From Paracyclopina nana (Eukaryota > Arthropoda > Copepoda > Cyclopoida > Cyclopettidae): 64,000 nt of DNA. A model generated the notes under the pieces. It did not search any database and had not been told where the DNA came from. It saw only the letters and a list, made by a program, of their open reading frames with translations. Positions 24,739-36,379 of this stretch are shown here, in pieces (within the stretch, counting starts at the first letter, position 1; every line of letters begins with the position of its first letter). The position numbers and the translations under genes are program-made. The stretch covers positions 10,974,001 through 11,038,000 of the forward strand of contig JAGUCH010000001.1 of NCBI GenBank assembly GCA_019096065.1. Direction: 5' to 3'.

Positions 24739-26202
24739 GATGACCACTCTATCAATAATGGCACAGGTATTTTTTCAGCGGCATCAGCCAAACAACAGCT
24801 GATGACTCCCAATAATATAGCTTTGTCGAGCCGGCAAAACTTTCGTCTTCTTCTTGTTGTCTATTTAACGACGTTACCGTACGCGATTAAGCCGAAGCTT
24901 GCTCTAAGGACTACGGACGGCAGATAAAGAAAGCTGTGCGAGAACACGGCTTGATTGGCTGGTGAAATGTCGCACGATGGCAAATCATGCAAAATCTCCT
25001 GCTTTTGCGAAGCAAGACAACTCCTTAAGTTGCGCAAGATTTCAATAAAAAAGTTAGGACAACTCCGACTGCTTCAGTTTCAGCTTCAAAATGGATTTAC
25101 CCACTTCTCTTCTCATGCAATAAGACAATAAGGAGCGTTCCTTAGGAGGGGTTATTTGGATGCAAAAAGTAGGTCAAGGCTAAAGTATGGCACTGCACAC
25201 TAGCGCACGGCCCAGAAAATCGATAATTAAATGAGCAATTTTACCCCCTCCTTTTCCCACTGCAATTAGATAAAGGAAAGCTCCTTAGGTGGGTTGTATA
25301 GGGAACAAAAGACAAACAAAATGCAATAGATGGTGCGGAATTTTGGTTCCTTTGGCGTGTGTGTAAGCGCGCGTAGCAATTGCGTAAAAATAGCGCTTCT
25401 GACTAAAAGTAAACAAAACGTTTTTTGGAATTGTTGAGAACAAAATTGCAAAGAAAGTGCTCATTTTGAGCTTGTAATAGTACACTTGATTCAAGGAACA
25501 GATTGGTCCCATTTTGAGTAAGATTCATAAAAGTCAAGGAATTTAGGATCATGAGTCACATCATATCCAGACCTGAGCGTGATGGATCAAATCAGAATAA
25601 ATAGCCTTACTTTTTGTAGCTCTGCTCTGTGTGAGTTCAAAACAAAAAAGTTCATCTGGTGTGGGTTCAATAAAAATGGCCAATTTTTCAGCAAATTAGC
25701 CATTACTTGTAATAAGTTGAGGAAACAGAATTTTCTGGTACTCATGATTGCCATGCTGTAGTTGTTGTACTGGCTCGGAAAAACTGGGAAAAAGCAAGCC
25801 TTAAAGTAGCAATGTTGCAAATAGTTCTTGCAAAAATTGGCAAAATCTTTGATTCTAGATGGTAAAAAATAGGTGTTCAATATAAGTGAAAAGCTTAAAA
25901 TAGTGAGTAGTGTCTGTTTCTTCTGTGAAACCAATTCAGCATTAAAGCAGAACAGAGATTATGAACACTTTTAGTTACTGCCTCCCAACGCACGGCAGAG
26001 CGCGACCAACCAAAATTTATGCCTCACACCACCAGCCTGAATATGCCTCTTCTATTATCACCCTATGGCGCTACAGTAGCGAACAGTCTAGCACGTAAGA
26101 AATGTAGTAATGACGTCATAAAATATTCAATGAGCGGAAAAAATCAATATTTCATGTTATCGCAACCTATTTTAAATCAAAGATGATTTTATCAGGCTAA
26201 AC
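24739..26202. other. Intergenic, no gene recognised
   Basis: It contains the probable leader of the minus-strand gene near 24750-24930. Two weakly related stretches (around 25130-25180 and 25270-25310, both with ccttaggaggg or ccttaggtggg) hint at an old repeat. There is no convincing coding or RNA feature. Confidence 0.4.
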
Positions 26203-26576
26203 CAAGATGATCTATAGTAATAAGGTGAGTTCTTATCGCTGCTTTACTATAGCACACAGTCTGACTGAGCTGTGGTAGGCTTCAAGACAAAATTTCAATA
26301 GAATTCTGTGGATTTCACTTCCAAAAATTTCCTTAACCAGCCTTAAATTATCAAAAAGTGCCCAAATTGCATACTTTTTTAAAAAAAGACAGAACTTATC
26401 TAGGAGCTCTGTTGGAGACGCGTGAGATTAGCCCGCTTGCTTCCATGACTGACACGTCACTTGAGCTCACGCGCTATGTAGTAAGAACTACTAGCGCCAC
26501 CTAGGCTTAGACAAACAGATTTGGTGATTTTAGCATGCAAAACTTGCGTCAAGAACTCACTTACGAGACCCCCCTG
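26203..26576 (+). mobile_element. hAT-like non-autonomous element, copy 2 (374 bp, uninterrupted)
   Basis: This is the cleanest copy: it begins CAAGATGATCTATAG and ends CGAGACCCCCCTG. The 8-bp target duplication ggctaaac is exact (26195-26202 and 26577-26584). It has no ORF. It lies about 130 bp upstream of the SLC35G start codon, so it may overlap that gene's promoter. Confidence 0.95.
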
Positions 26577-26707
26577 GGCTAAACATAAAACCGCGTATGA
26601 GGTATGATCCAATCCTCAAACGTACATCTTTTTGAACATTTCACAATCAACCACATAAAAATTGCAATGATTGTGAGGTTCATAGCATAAACTCAATTGC
26701 TTAGGGC

Positions 26708-28235
26708 ATGACTGAAAAAACTGCTTTTTGGAAGCCGTTCGTGGGAACGGCTGTTTGTGCCATTTCTGCCTTTTGCATTTGCCTTACCAACGTTCTAGTC
26801 AAAGTTTTGCCAAATGTGGACACGCTCCTAATTGTATCCATTCGATTCTGGATCATTTTCTTGCTGTCAGCGCCAGTGTCAGCAATCAAAGAAAAGTCAC
26901 ATTTTCATTCTGGGAGCAAAACAATATTGCTGCTACGAGCTTTTATGGGGACCGGAATGCTCATTATTCAGTTTTACTCACTCAAGGTAGGATGGCAAAA
27001 ATCTGCTCAACTATAATTAATTTGTGTTCTTCATAGTATTTGCCATTGGCTGATACGATGATGATATCTGCAACAGCACCTGTCTTCACAGTATTTTTTG
27101 CCAGACTGTTCATAAAGGAGCCAATTCTGCTGGTGGACATTGTCAGTGTGATTTTGGTATTTTTTGGAATCCTTTTAGTTGTGAAGCCTCCTTTCCTATT
27201 TGGAGCCTCAGAGTTGTACACATATGACTCAAAAGCTGTTTACTCAGTATTGGCCATGGTTTTGGGCTCCATGGTTCTCCAGTCTAATGTTTTCGTAACA
27301 TTGCGCTTTCTTAAAAGTGAAACACCTTCCTCTCCTAATTCCCAATTTGTTTCTTTTAACATAGTTTCTCTTCAAGGTGTTCATTGGTCAAGTGTGCTTT
27401 CGGTTTTCGGATTAGTTGGTTTCATAATTTCACTCACGTTTCTCCAGCTTTTAGGGCTGAATTTTTGCATACCAGAAAATGGCTTGGAATTGCTTTACCT
27501 TGTCATGATTGGAGTTTTGAGTTATTTGGGTCAAATGGGACTTACCTTCTCGGCCCAATTTGAAAGCGCAGCGTCGGTAGCGTTATTGAGAAAATCGTTT
27601 GATGTCATATTTGCCTTCATCTTCCAAATACTGTTTTTCAAGGTGAGCAGCTGACAATATTCGTAAATAAGAGACGCAACATTATTTTGAAAGTCACGCA
27701 ACCTGCAACACTTTCTAAAGGGTAACATGAGTCTGTGTTAGGCTTCAAGACGAATTTTCAATAGAATTCTGTGGATTTCACTTCCAAAAATTTCCTTAAT
27801 CCACCATAAATTAGCAAAATGTGCCTAAATGGCAACTTTTTTTTATAAAAACAGAACTTATCTGGGAGCTCTGTTTAAAAAGCGAGATATTAGCCCGCTC
27901 GCTTCCATCACTGACGTCACTTGAGCTCACGCGCTATGTAGTAAGAACTACTAGCGCCACCGCAGCTAAGACGAACAGATTTGGTGATTTTAGCATGCAA
28001 AACTTGCGTCAAGAACTCACTTACGAGACCCCCCTGCTTCTAGGCTTTACCTGGTTGGTTGAGTTTCGTGGGTGCCGTACTCATATTTTTGGCTGTTATT
28101 TTGTCTGGCCTGAAAAACCTGGCCGAAAAGAAAAAATCAGAGGAAATGCCTGATGCCGGCTTAACTGCAAAAGTTTTGAGGCTTCTCTACTCAACTCCTC
28201 AAGTGGCTTACACTTGTAAAAAGAGTAGCAACTAA
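26708..28235 (+). CDS. SLC35G-type EamA/drug-metabolite superfamily transporter
   Basis: Three exons (26708-26986, 27037-27642, 28044-28235) give 358 aa with about ten transmembrane helices. These form two EamA repeats. Family-typical segments are the first helix (TAVCAISAFCICLTNVLVK), LADTMMISATAPVFT, VVKPPFLFG at the end of the first repeat, and FDVIFAFIFQILFF in the second, which closely matches SLC35G1. The last exon encodes the tenth helix and a basic tail. SLC35G members are membrane carriers of poorly defined substrate, and in mammals SLC35G1 has been linked to ER/plasma-membrane calcium handling and citrate export. Intron 2 is mostly a hAT-like element. The ODAD4-like gene follows about 280 bp downstream on the same strand. 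Confidence 0.9.
27732..28036 (+). mobile_element. hAT-like non-autonomous element, copy 3, 5'-diverged, inside SLC35G intron 2
   Basis: It matches the family from the position 6 bp before taggcttcaag through to the exact 3' end CGAGACCCCCCTG. The first 70 bp of the family are not recognisable and no perfect TSD was found. It shows more substitutions than the copies at 26203 and 38506, so it is probably older. It ends 7 bp before the splice acceptor of exon 3 and supplies that site's pyrimidine tract. Confidence 0.85.
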
Positions 28236-28469
28236 AAGAAAATAAAACACTGGGTATTTGAAGGAAATTCTGCAAGCTTTTGAAGTAGGAGGTATGCATA
28301 AGAAAAACAAGCTTAGCTTTGCTCAAGTTAGGACATGACACCATGAATGCTCTTTGGCTGCCAGCAATCAGGCAATGGTGCCATTCAGCTCCCTATTAAG
28401 GTCAACACAACGACTTTCTTTGCTTCTTTTTGCCTGAGAATAAAGAGCCATGCCATGACTATTTAGCCC

Positions 28470-28497
28470 TATATAAAGCAGTCACTTGACGTCAGTC
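28470..28497 (+). promoter_or_regulatory. Probable core promoter of the ODAD4-like gene
   Basis: A TATA element (tatataaag, 28470-28478) is followed by gTCAGTc, with the initiator A at 28494. This is about 22 bp before the start codon at 28516. TCAGT is the arthropod initiator consensus. The TATA-to-initiator spacing is slightly short. Confidence 0.45.
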
Positions 28498-28515
28498 AAT
28501 CCAACGACAGACAAA

Positions 28516-30080
28516 ATGAGGAAGAAAAAGAGGAAGAATCTCAGCTCGCTGAGAAGGGATAAAACCTTTGCTGAGGTGCAGCATCTCCTTGATTCAAAGA
28601 AGCAGCAAGAAACGAGCGAAACTGTGGTTCGAGAGGCGTAATAACATTAAGGATTAGACGGAGGAGAGCAATTGCGCCAAAAAATCTTGTTTCAGCTATG
28701 TGGACTCATATAGGGGTATTGCCTTCAGTGGATGCCTGGATTTGAAGGGTCTGATGAAAGATTCAGGCAAGCATCAGCCAGGCCAGGAAACCGTGCCTGG
28801 TGAGCCCAACGATGAGATGTACTTGAGGCAGGCCGAGCATTTGATGCGGAGGGGCACCTACCAAACTGCCCTTATCTACCTCCACGAATCGCTGTCGATG
28901 AATCCAGAGTCGAAAGTAAGACTACAAGTGTGTTTTCTCACACCACCTGTGCGACATTTTAGCCATGTTCCACATTTTGCAAATTCTGCACTTCAAACTT
29001 TGCCTGGTTGTGATATAAAATGCTTTTCCTGCCAGTAATTAGCATCATTTCCAGAATACAATGGCCACCCTAGCCAGGTGTTATTTATTGATGGGAAACT
29101 GGGAGTATGCGAGGATGGCCGCAGAGTTCGTCCTGTCGGTGGACAAACATTTCGTCAAAGCAATTTATGCGAAGGCTGAGGCTTTGTACAACACCTGTCA
29201 ATTCGAGCATGCTTTGGTTCTCTTCCACAGGGGGAAGGTAATAATGATTTCATCCCCCACAAAAAATGCTTCATGAATTCCAATTTATAGAAGTTGTCCC
29301 CTGATCTTGAGGAATTTCGACTGGGCGTTCAGAAATGCAGGAAAACGATACAAAATGCCATTAGCACAACGGCAGTATTCAAGGTATCTGGTGCTCGCAT
29401 AATTTTCCACTTATTAAGGAGGGCTACAGACTTGCGCACGGCTCGAAGTCACGTGATTGCCATTGCAGCTGCTCAAAGCTCAGCACTAAAAAAGGGCTCT
29501 AGCAGCGCCAAGGAAAACCCGTTTGGAGCGGGTAAAGTGCCTGGCGCTTCCAGTATGTCATTCACCGGTTTAACCGGAATCGTTAAGAAGAAGAACAAAG
29601 ACGAGTCCGAGAAACGAGTCAATGCCATGAAAAGATGGTCCACCCCAGCTATGAAAAAGTATGATCTCTGAATTGAGCATATGATCCACCAAATTATGGT
29701 ACTAAATGATGCACTGTTCTAGGAATACCAACACTGAAGTCGTTGATGATGGCCTGACTGAAAGAGAGAGGCGAATGATTCGGGTGAAAAAAAGGTGCAA
29801 GGAAAAGGCCAAGCTGGCCCTGTCATCGGACCGTCTGCTTGAGGACAAAACATACCTGATTGGCCTTTCCAAAGGCATTGGACCCAGGCCTGGCATTGAT
29901 GTGGATGAGGTCGAGCTGGACATTGCTGAGACTGCTTATGAAGCTCTGCACTTCCTGAATGGCAGAGAAGAGTTTTGGAAGCAGATTCAGCTAGGCGAAA
30001 GCGGAGGGAAACACGTGGAAGCTGCCAAAAAGAAGAAGAAGCAGCAGATGAAAAAAGAAAGCATCGTAAAAAAGGAATAA
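28516..30080 (+). CDS. ODAD4/TTC25-like outer-dynein-arm docking protein, short form
   Basis: Exons 28516-28637, 28696-28915, 29055-29237, 29291-29658 and 29723-30080 give 416 aa. After a basic N-terminus there are TPR units: AEHLMRRGTYQTALIYLHES, ARCYLLMGNWEYARMAAEFV and KAEALYNTCQFEHALVLFHR. LSPDLEEFRLGVQKCRKTI matches the segment that follows the TPRs in vertebrate TTC25. A second conserved block (LLEDKTYLIGLSKG to ALHFLNGREEFWKQ) matches the LLGELYVDKEYLEKLL and SNFWRQQ region. In vertebrates ODAD4 helps dock outer dynein arms on axonemal doublets. Here the protein stops at a lysine-rich tail just after that block, so the C-terminal TPRs of the vertebrate protein are missing. Codons 29384-29470 look unlike the rest and may be an unrecognised in-frame intron. 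Identity is good; the exact middle is uncertain. Confidence 0.75.
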
Positions 30081-33000
30081 AAAATCTTTGCAAATGGGAC
30101 ACGCTTTGGCCACACTCTTTTTTCTGAGGCTTTCTAGAGCAGGTCTCCCTTCAGAGCAAAAGGCATGCTTAGTCATAAACAGCTCTTTTGCCATGCAATA
30201 TGACTGTAGCTCAGCAGTAACACTTGTTATGTACACAAAGCTATGCTTGGAAAAAGCCTGGATCGAAGAATGTACCTTGCTCAATTCAAAGAAAAATGCT
30301 CTCTAATAATAGAGTTATAACTGAAAAAAATTTCATCTCATAAAAATCAATGTTTTGAAATAGCTGACATGCAAGAAGTCATTAAGAGCGCGTTGAACCA
30401 GTTTTATTAGCAGTCATTGTTACTGGATGGAGGAAGCGTTTCCAACAGGTGTGTCCTAGCTAGTAAAATCCCTCATTGGAGCCAGCTTGGAAAGGTGATG
30501 ATGCCAAAAATGATGCTGCTGATGACAAGTTGGACTTTCATTGTTGATCTGGACATTGGCTCGAACGGACATGGAAAAAAGAGAAAACTCATCACTAAAG
30601 CCAAGTAGTTTTAAGTAGTAGTGCCGCAGGTAACTGACCATCATTCATTGTTAACTGCACTCTGCTACTTTGCACCAACATTGGCTGTAACTCATCTGCA
30701 ACGAAGGAAGTTGAGCATCAAAGGCTCAGTCTCTGGCCGGATATGGGTAATATTGATTCCTATTGAGATTGAATGTGAGGCTCATTACTGTGACTCATCA
30801 CGTTCCCCTTCCGCTTGTAACGAATGACTCACAGCTGAAATTCGAGCAAAAAGTACTTCAATGGTCTTTTAAGAGACTGAGCCTCGAGCCGTTATTGAGC
30901 ATTTTAAATAAACCTGCAGGTTTGCCACCTATTGGTAAGCACTAGAACAGCAGGAGCCACTTTTTTTGGTGTCATTATCGAATCTGCCCGTACATTTTGT
31001 CGGAAATCGCGGCAATGTTGCTGGGGCTGATTACGATCTGTTTTGCGCACCTGCAAAACATGCCACGAAAAAAGTCGGTTCTAAGCTCCCGCGGCACGAG
31101 TACTTAGAAACAGGAATCGGCAATTATTCTTCTTCGTCTCATCGTAGCTTTCTTAACATCAAACCACTGGCATTGAAATGGCCAGGATTCGAACCTGGCT
31201 ATCCCACGATCTAATTTTGCTTATGCTGTTTACAGGCCGGCAAATCTGCGACCAAATATCCATGTTCTTTATTCAGTCACATCAATATGGCAACTGAATA
31301 TTCCTCCCAAGCTGACTGAGCCCCATTCCTAATTGAGCACAATTGGATAATTGTTGCCACTCCAAAACTGAGCTAATCCCGGCATAAGCTCTCATGACGC
31401 GACAGAAGGAGCAGATCAGCTACCATCTCGACGATATTTCCATTTCGCTAATTTCTGAAGAAGGCTCCATCAATAAATCGAACTGATTCGCAGCCTGTAC
31501 CACAGCGTTTTGCTCATGTCAACTTCCGATTTCCTCGGGGTTTTTTAGGCTCATTTTTAGGAAGTGGTGTAGAAAACATCAGCTGTTTTCCTGATGCACG
31601 AATGTACAAAACGGCGGTTAAGATTGCTATCTTATCAATATATTTAGCTGGCTGCAGGCAGCTGACCTAGGGACCGACAGATGATCCGGTCCTTGATTTA
31701 TTATTGTCATTCAATCAGCTGATTTGTGCTCTTCTTTGTGCGCTAAATCACTTCCGAAATGAATATACTTTTTCATTAACTAACCATTGCAAAAGCCAAT
31801 TTTCGTAGGAAGAGCCACTCAGCTTGAAGATTTTTTCCTGAAATAATTGCTACTGAGTACGCAAATAATAGTGAATTATTTTAAGTAGAATCGTTAATCC
31901 TTCCACACAATATGCAGAATTCAGCTGTAATATTTATCGTTTACGCAATTATAGTACAGAGTGATTTTCGAATAGGAAATATTATCAGCTACATTTTGCT
32001 AGTTTGTTGAATCGACGAATTTAAATAAAAGTTCACAAACCCGAGTAGTGCGAATCACCGTTTCATAACGTTTACTCCAGTATCAGCATTACTTTGAACA
32101 CACTTGCTCTAAGTCGTCGGCATACAATCAAATAAATCATATTTTTAGTAGTTGGCTTGTAACAGGAAGCCCGAATGTAAATTGCGAGCTCGCCGTTGTG
32201 AGTTTTGCTTTCAAAGCAAAATACCCTTAATCATCGGGGTGCAAGAATGAAACTCATTCTCAAAATGCACCTCATTCGTTTTCAGGCCAATCAAGAGAGC
32301 AATTTGGGTACAACAGACCAATACTTGAAAATTGAGACTTGAAGAGCTACATTTAAACAACTGAGCCAACACAAGCCTCTTACAGGAATATTATTCCTAT
32401 ATGGATGATTCTGATTAGAATTCGGATTAGTTGTAAATGTCGTCATTTTGCTAATCTGCTTAAATGTTGTATTGAAAATTTTTTTCTGCAACCAACCCAA
32501 TTCTACGAATATTAGAAGCCAATATTTTCACAGAACAATAAAAGTCAAGGTTGTATCGAGATATTTCAGCACCGCACAAGTAAATCTGGTACGGTTGATT
32601 TTATTAGGGAGAGGATCCTCACAAAAAATATCTCACAATAAAAAGGCAGGAATAAAGGAAAACCAGATGCTTTATGCCTCTGAAGCTGAGCAGCACAACG
32701 ACACTGGAATATTTCAGATTTAGCAATCTCCAGTACCTGTTGCAATACTCAAGTCCAAAGTTTGGCACATTCCAAAATCTCCTCTTCCTTCTTCTTCCGA
32801 TTCCGAGTCGTTTCTGGCCACAAATGCAATTTTTCATCAGCAATCCACGTCACCTTTGTGCACTTGTGGCTGTTATACATTCAATCAAAAGCTGCAGGCG
32901 CTCGGGAGCCCCAATTTGCATCGACGAGTGTCCTCCCAACGACAGTGAGCTCAGCAAATTGGCAGCGCGAAGAGCTGCAAATATTTAGCGCGCGTGCGTG

Positions 33001-34140
33001 TCATGTACCGGCAAGCTTTTTCATTGCTGATACCATAGCGCGAAAGCTGGCCACTACGGGCCTTTATTGTCTTTTTTTACGTTGCCTGAGGTTCGTAGAT
33101 GCTTGAAATAAATTTTCAAGCCAGAATAAAAGTCGATGATAATCTACTCGTCCCAAATGTAAAAGCCAGGTAGCTTCGGCGGCAGCCGCCGCACACTTGT
33201 TGCTGTAGAAGCCCTTTTGATATTGGAAACCTTGCTGTCACACGCTATAACAACGCGTGTAGCGCAGTATTTCACAGGTGGTGCTGATCAAAAGCTGTTT
33301 TTGACATAACAAGCAGCAGCTGAGATGAATTGCAGATGCGAAAAGATGCTATGCCGTGTCCTGAAAGAGGCTATAATAACTGCCCTAATGATTCAAAATA
33401 CCAAAAGTAAATGTAGTGCATGCTAACTTTTAATTTTGAGCTCCAAGAGATTTATAAGTTTAGGGTACTTTTGGGCTTTTGCTACAAGGGAGGGCTATTC
33501 ATGGAATGTAAGCTGAGTTAAAATTTCGAGGAAGAGACATTCTTGAGATGATCGAAAGTTAGTCCAAGCTCAGCATTTTTTACATTTTAGCAATAAATCC
33601 TGACTTCGAGCTCGCTTTATCTGAGATAGCAGCTAGGGCATTTAACATTATTTTTTATCAATGCATATGAGGACAATCGAAAGAAACTGAGATCAGAATA
33701 CCTCAACTCAAAAGAGCACTGAAAGGATTCGTGGTTTTGGCCATTGATCGTTATGTGACAGTAACAGCGAGTGAACGATAAAAACGATTTGAACACTCAC
33801 AATAACGGTCACAAATACGTGAATGGAACTCGAAATTTCGGCCCTCTTTTCTTACTCATGGTTGCTATCCAACTGAATCGATTTTTGGACCCTTTTTCAG
33901 TCACCTTTTTACTCGCGCCCGTGATTTAATCTAGAAAATTTCAGCTGCAGCTTCACAAAATATACCTATATGCTATTTTCAATTCACAGCTGCTGAATTT
34001 ACCTTTTTCTTGATCTTATCAAATGCTTTAAAATGCTAGCAGGAAATCCATCCTATTTATTGGTAAACGTGATGATCCATTTGTCTGCATTTTCTGCCGT
34101 TCAAATAGCTTCCTTTTGTGAGTTAACAAGTGTATTCGCT
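30081..34140. other. Gene-poor region, no gene recognised
   Basis: Many short open frames on both strands, none with domain character or splice-consistent partners. A tRNA-like fragment lies at 31174-31230. A small GC hairpin (ggcggcagccgcc) occurs near 33178. Confidence 0.4.
31174..31230 (-). pseudogene. tRNA 3'-half-like fragment
   Basis: On the minus strand a perfect T-arm (CCAGG, TTCGAAT, CCTGG) is followed by CCATTTCA, as in the 3' acceptor strand of a tRNA. No matching 5' acceptor or D-arm is found within normal distance. It is a truncated tRNA pseudogene or SINE piece. Confidence 0.4.
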
Positions 34141-34164
34141 ATTTTGAGTGAGCTAAGTTTTCCC

Positions 34165-34550
34165 GCTAGTATGCACCAACTCTTTTCAACGTCTCATCTC
34201 GGCCTTGTCGACCTTCCACGGAAGTCTCGGGCCTCAAGTCCCACAACCTCGCCGCTCTGCTCCATTTTTATATCTCATTTGGTATGTTTTGATTACTAAG
34301 AGTACGCACCTCATCTCATTACAGAATAATCCACCATTGCAATAAGAAGTCGTTCTTTCTTAGACTTCGGCTCAGAGGCCTTTATTTCGTGACCTTTAGT
34401 GAGAGCATGGAGTCTTGTGTGCTGACCTCACAACCTCAGGATCAATCCAGACCAAGTAGCTCCCGTGAATTCGGCCCTTTCTTGTCTCGCCATCGCCCTC
34501 GGCCCCGACCTCAACTTCGTGTCCGACCTCTACACCGACCTAAAACAAGG
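34165..34550 (+). other. Orphan candidate exon pair, function unknown
   Basis: Two GC-rich patches with coding-like third positions stand out from AT-rich surroundings. One ends at a donor near 34278 (ttg|gtatgt). The other runs from about 34440 to a donor near 34550 (caag|gtagga) and would encode LSCLAIALGPDLNFVSDL in one frame. Two acceptor choices (after 34439 or after 34450) each give an open join. I do not recognise the protein. There is no start, stop or third exon in view, so this could be a gene fragment. Confidence 0.2.
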
Positions 34551-34700
34551 TAGGATTCATTCAGGTCATCACCACCCGCCAAACATGCAAAATCGAGAAC
34601 AGCTGACCTTTTTTGGGACTAAGGAAGAGCTCAAACTGCTGCTTCAATCAGACGAAAATTTGAGGTGTTCATTGTTTTTCGGTAAAATTACTGAATTATA

Positions 34701-36297
34701 AATTAAATATTGCATAACTTAACAAACGTTGGAATAAAATGGGGAGATGTCCTGCTACCGTAGGCCGGCCGATAACCTTTAGGCTGTTTTTTAAATTGCA
34801 TAAATTGCTCAGTTTTGCTTGAAAAGGTGCAACAAGTTAGCTGCGCTTTCATCGAACGGAATTTTACGAACGACGCAAGGAACCAATTGAAATCGCGCAA
34901 CTTTGAATAAGAGATGTGCAGCGATGAGTAAAATATTGGGTAAAAGATAAACATCTTGAAGAAGCTAAGTGTAGTTTGAGGATTTTTGTGCTTCACTTTC
35001 ACGAACAAGTTTTCCCTCCTTTGTACTCCATTTCATGGAGTACTTAGTTCAGTACAAATCAAACTGCACATTGCCCATGGGACGAAAGTGACATGATAAA
35101 TGAAGTAACGCTGCCCCACAAAACAAATCATGGCTTTTTGAGATCTTTTCAGAATGGGTGTGCGTTAGTTCAAAAAGGAACAACTTTGAGCAAAGTTCCT
35201 TTTTCAGTTAACGCCCCCTGAATAAAAAAGCTCTCAAAAAGCCATGATTTGTTTTGTGGGGTGAGTTATGTAAATCAATTGCTTTTCTTTTTTGCATCGT
35301 TCCTAGGGTTTCGACCATTTCAAACTTTTGAATAACATGGGGAAAATGACCCATTTATCGAATTAGTTTAACTTTTGGTCACTGAGTTACTATATGATGT
35401 GCTACAAAGATCATGAAGCTCCACGATGACGATAGCTGCAACAATTAGGCTAAGTACCAAGAGTGGTGACAACTGAAATAATAATAACCACCCAAAAGAA
35501 CATCATTGCTTTCTTTTTCCTTTGTCTGTTGTAGCAAATTAGGCTTGCGATGACTTCTCCGCGTAAATTATATACCAAGTGAAATAAAGACCCGACTTTT
35601 CATAATCATTTTTTATGGTAAGTTGACCTTTCACTAGTATGTGCTGCTAATTTCCAAGTTCTCAAAACACTGGACTCCAAAGTGCCAAAAATTGTAGTCT
35701 ATTTTTAAAAAAACTTTTACGAAATAGCACCTTCAAATAAGCTTGAGCATCCAGTACACAAAATGAAATTCAACAGAGAGTCAATTATGGAATTGTTTGC
35801 TTTGTGCAACACACCCATGATAGGATCATGGATACACACAAATGGTACAAAAGTCAAACTTTTCTATTGCTACCGCTGTTGTTTTCCATTCTCGAATATC
35901 AAGCATGCAAAGAGATGCTTTCGAAAGTCAAGTAACGACATTTTTCTAACAAGGACTGTCACCAAGTGAGACACTTTTCTGTTGAGCCAAAACAGCACGA
36001 GTGCTGGAAATAGACTTCCTTGTGCATTATTATACCGTGCATAATTGCAATAGGCTCAACCTGGGCAATCAGCTTTGCCTTCGTTACGCCAGAGAGCTGT
36101 ACATAATTAGAGGTCTTATTAGCATCCAGTATAGTAGATATGTGACCCATATTTGCTGAATCAGTTGAAATGATGTACCCAGAGTTACTATCAGTGTAGA
36201 CACTTTGTATCCAGGAATCAGCTCTGGGTACACGAAATCAAATACTTCAGGGGAATCAATTTTGTTCGCAGAAGCAGATAAGGAAGATTTTGGCCTG
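34701..36297. other. Intergenic upstream of the P450 gene
   Basis: It contains a hairpin element (35114-35261) and otherwise AT-rich sequence without recognisable genes. Confidence 0.4.
35114..35261. repeat. Hairpin MITE-like element
   Basis: The left arm from 35114 (ccccacaaaacaaatcatgg) and the right arm ending at 35261 are inverted copies. They run about 70 bp each with small gaps, meeting at gttcctttt/aaaaaggaac around a 10-nt loop. No coding capacity and no clear TSD. Confidence 0.75.
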
Positions 36298-36334
36298 TAT
36301 AAAAGCCAGACAATATCAGGTTTTGAGCATCAGT
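36298..36334 (+). promoter_or_regulatory. TATA/initiator core promoter of the P450 gene
   Basis: TATA box tataaaag (36298-36305) and initiator TCAGT with A at 36332, a 34-bp spacing from the start of the TATA box. The start codon lies 48 bp further. The pair fits an arthropod focused promoter. Confidence 0.7.
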
Positions 36335-36379
36335 CAATCGCGACAAATCAGAGCAATCAGACAATAATACACTAGAAAC

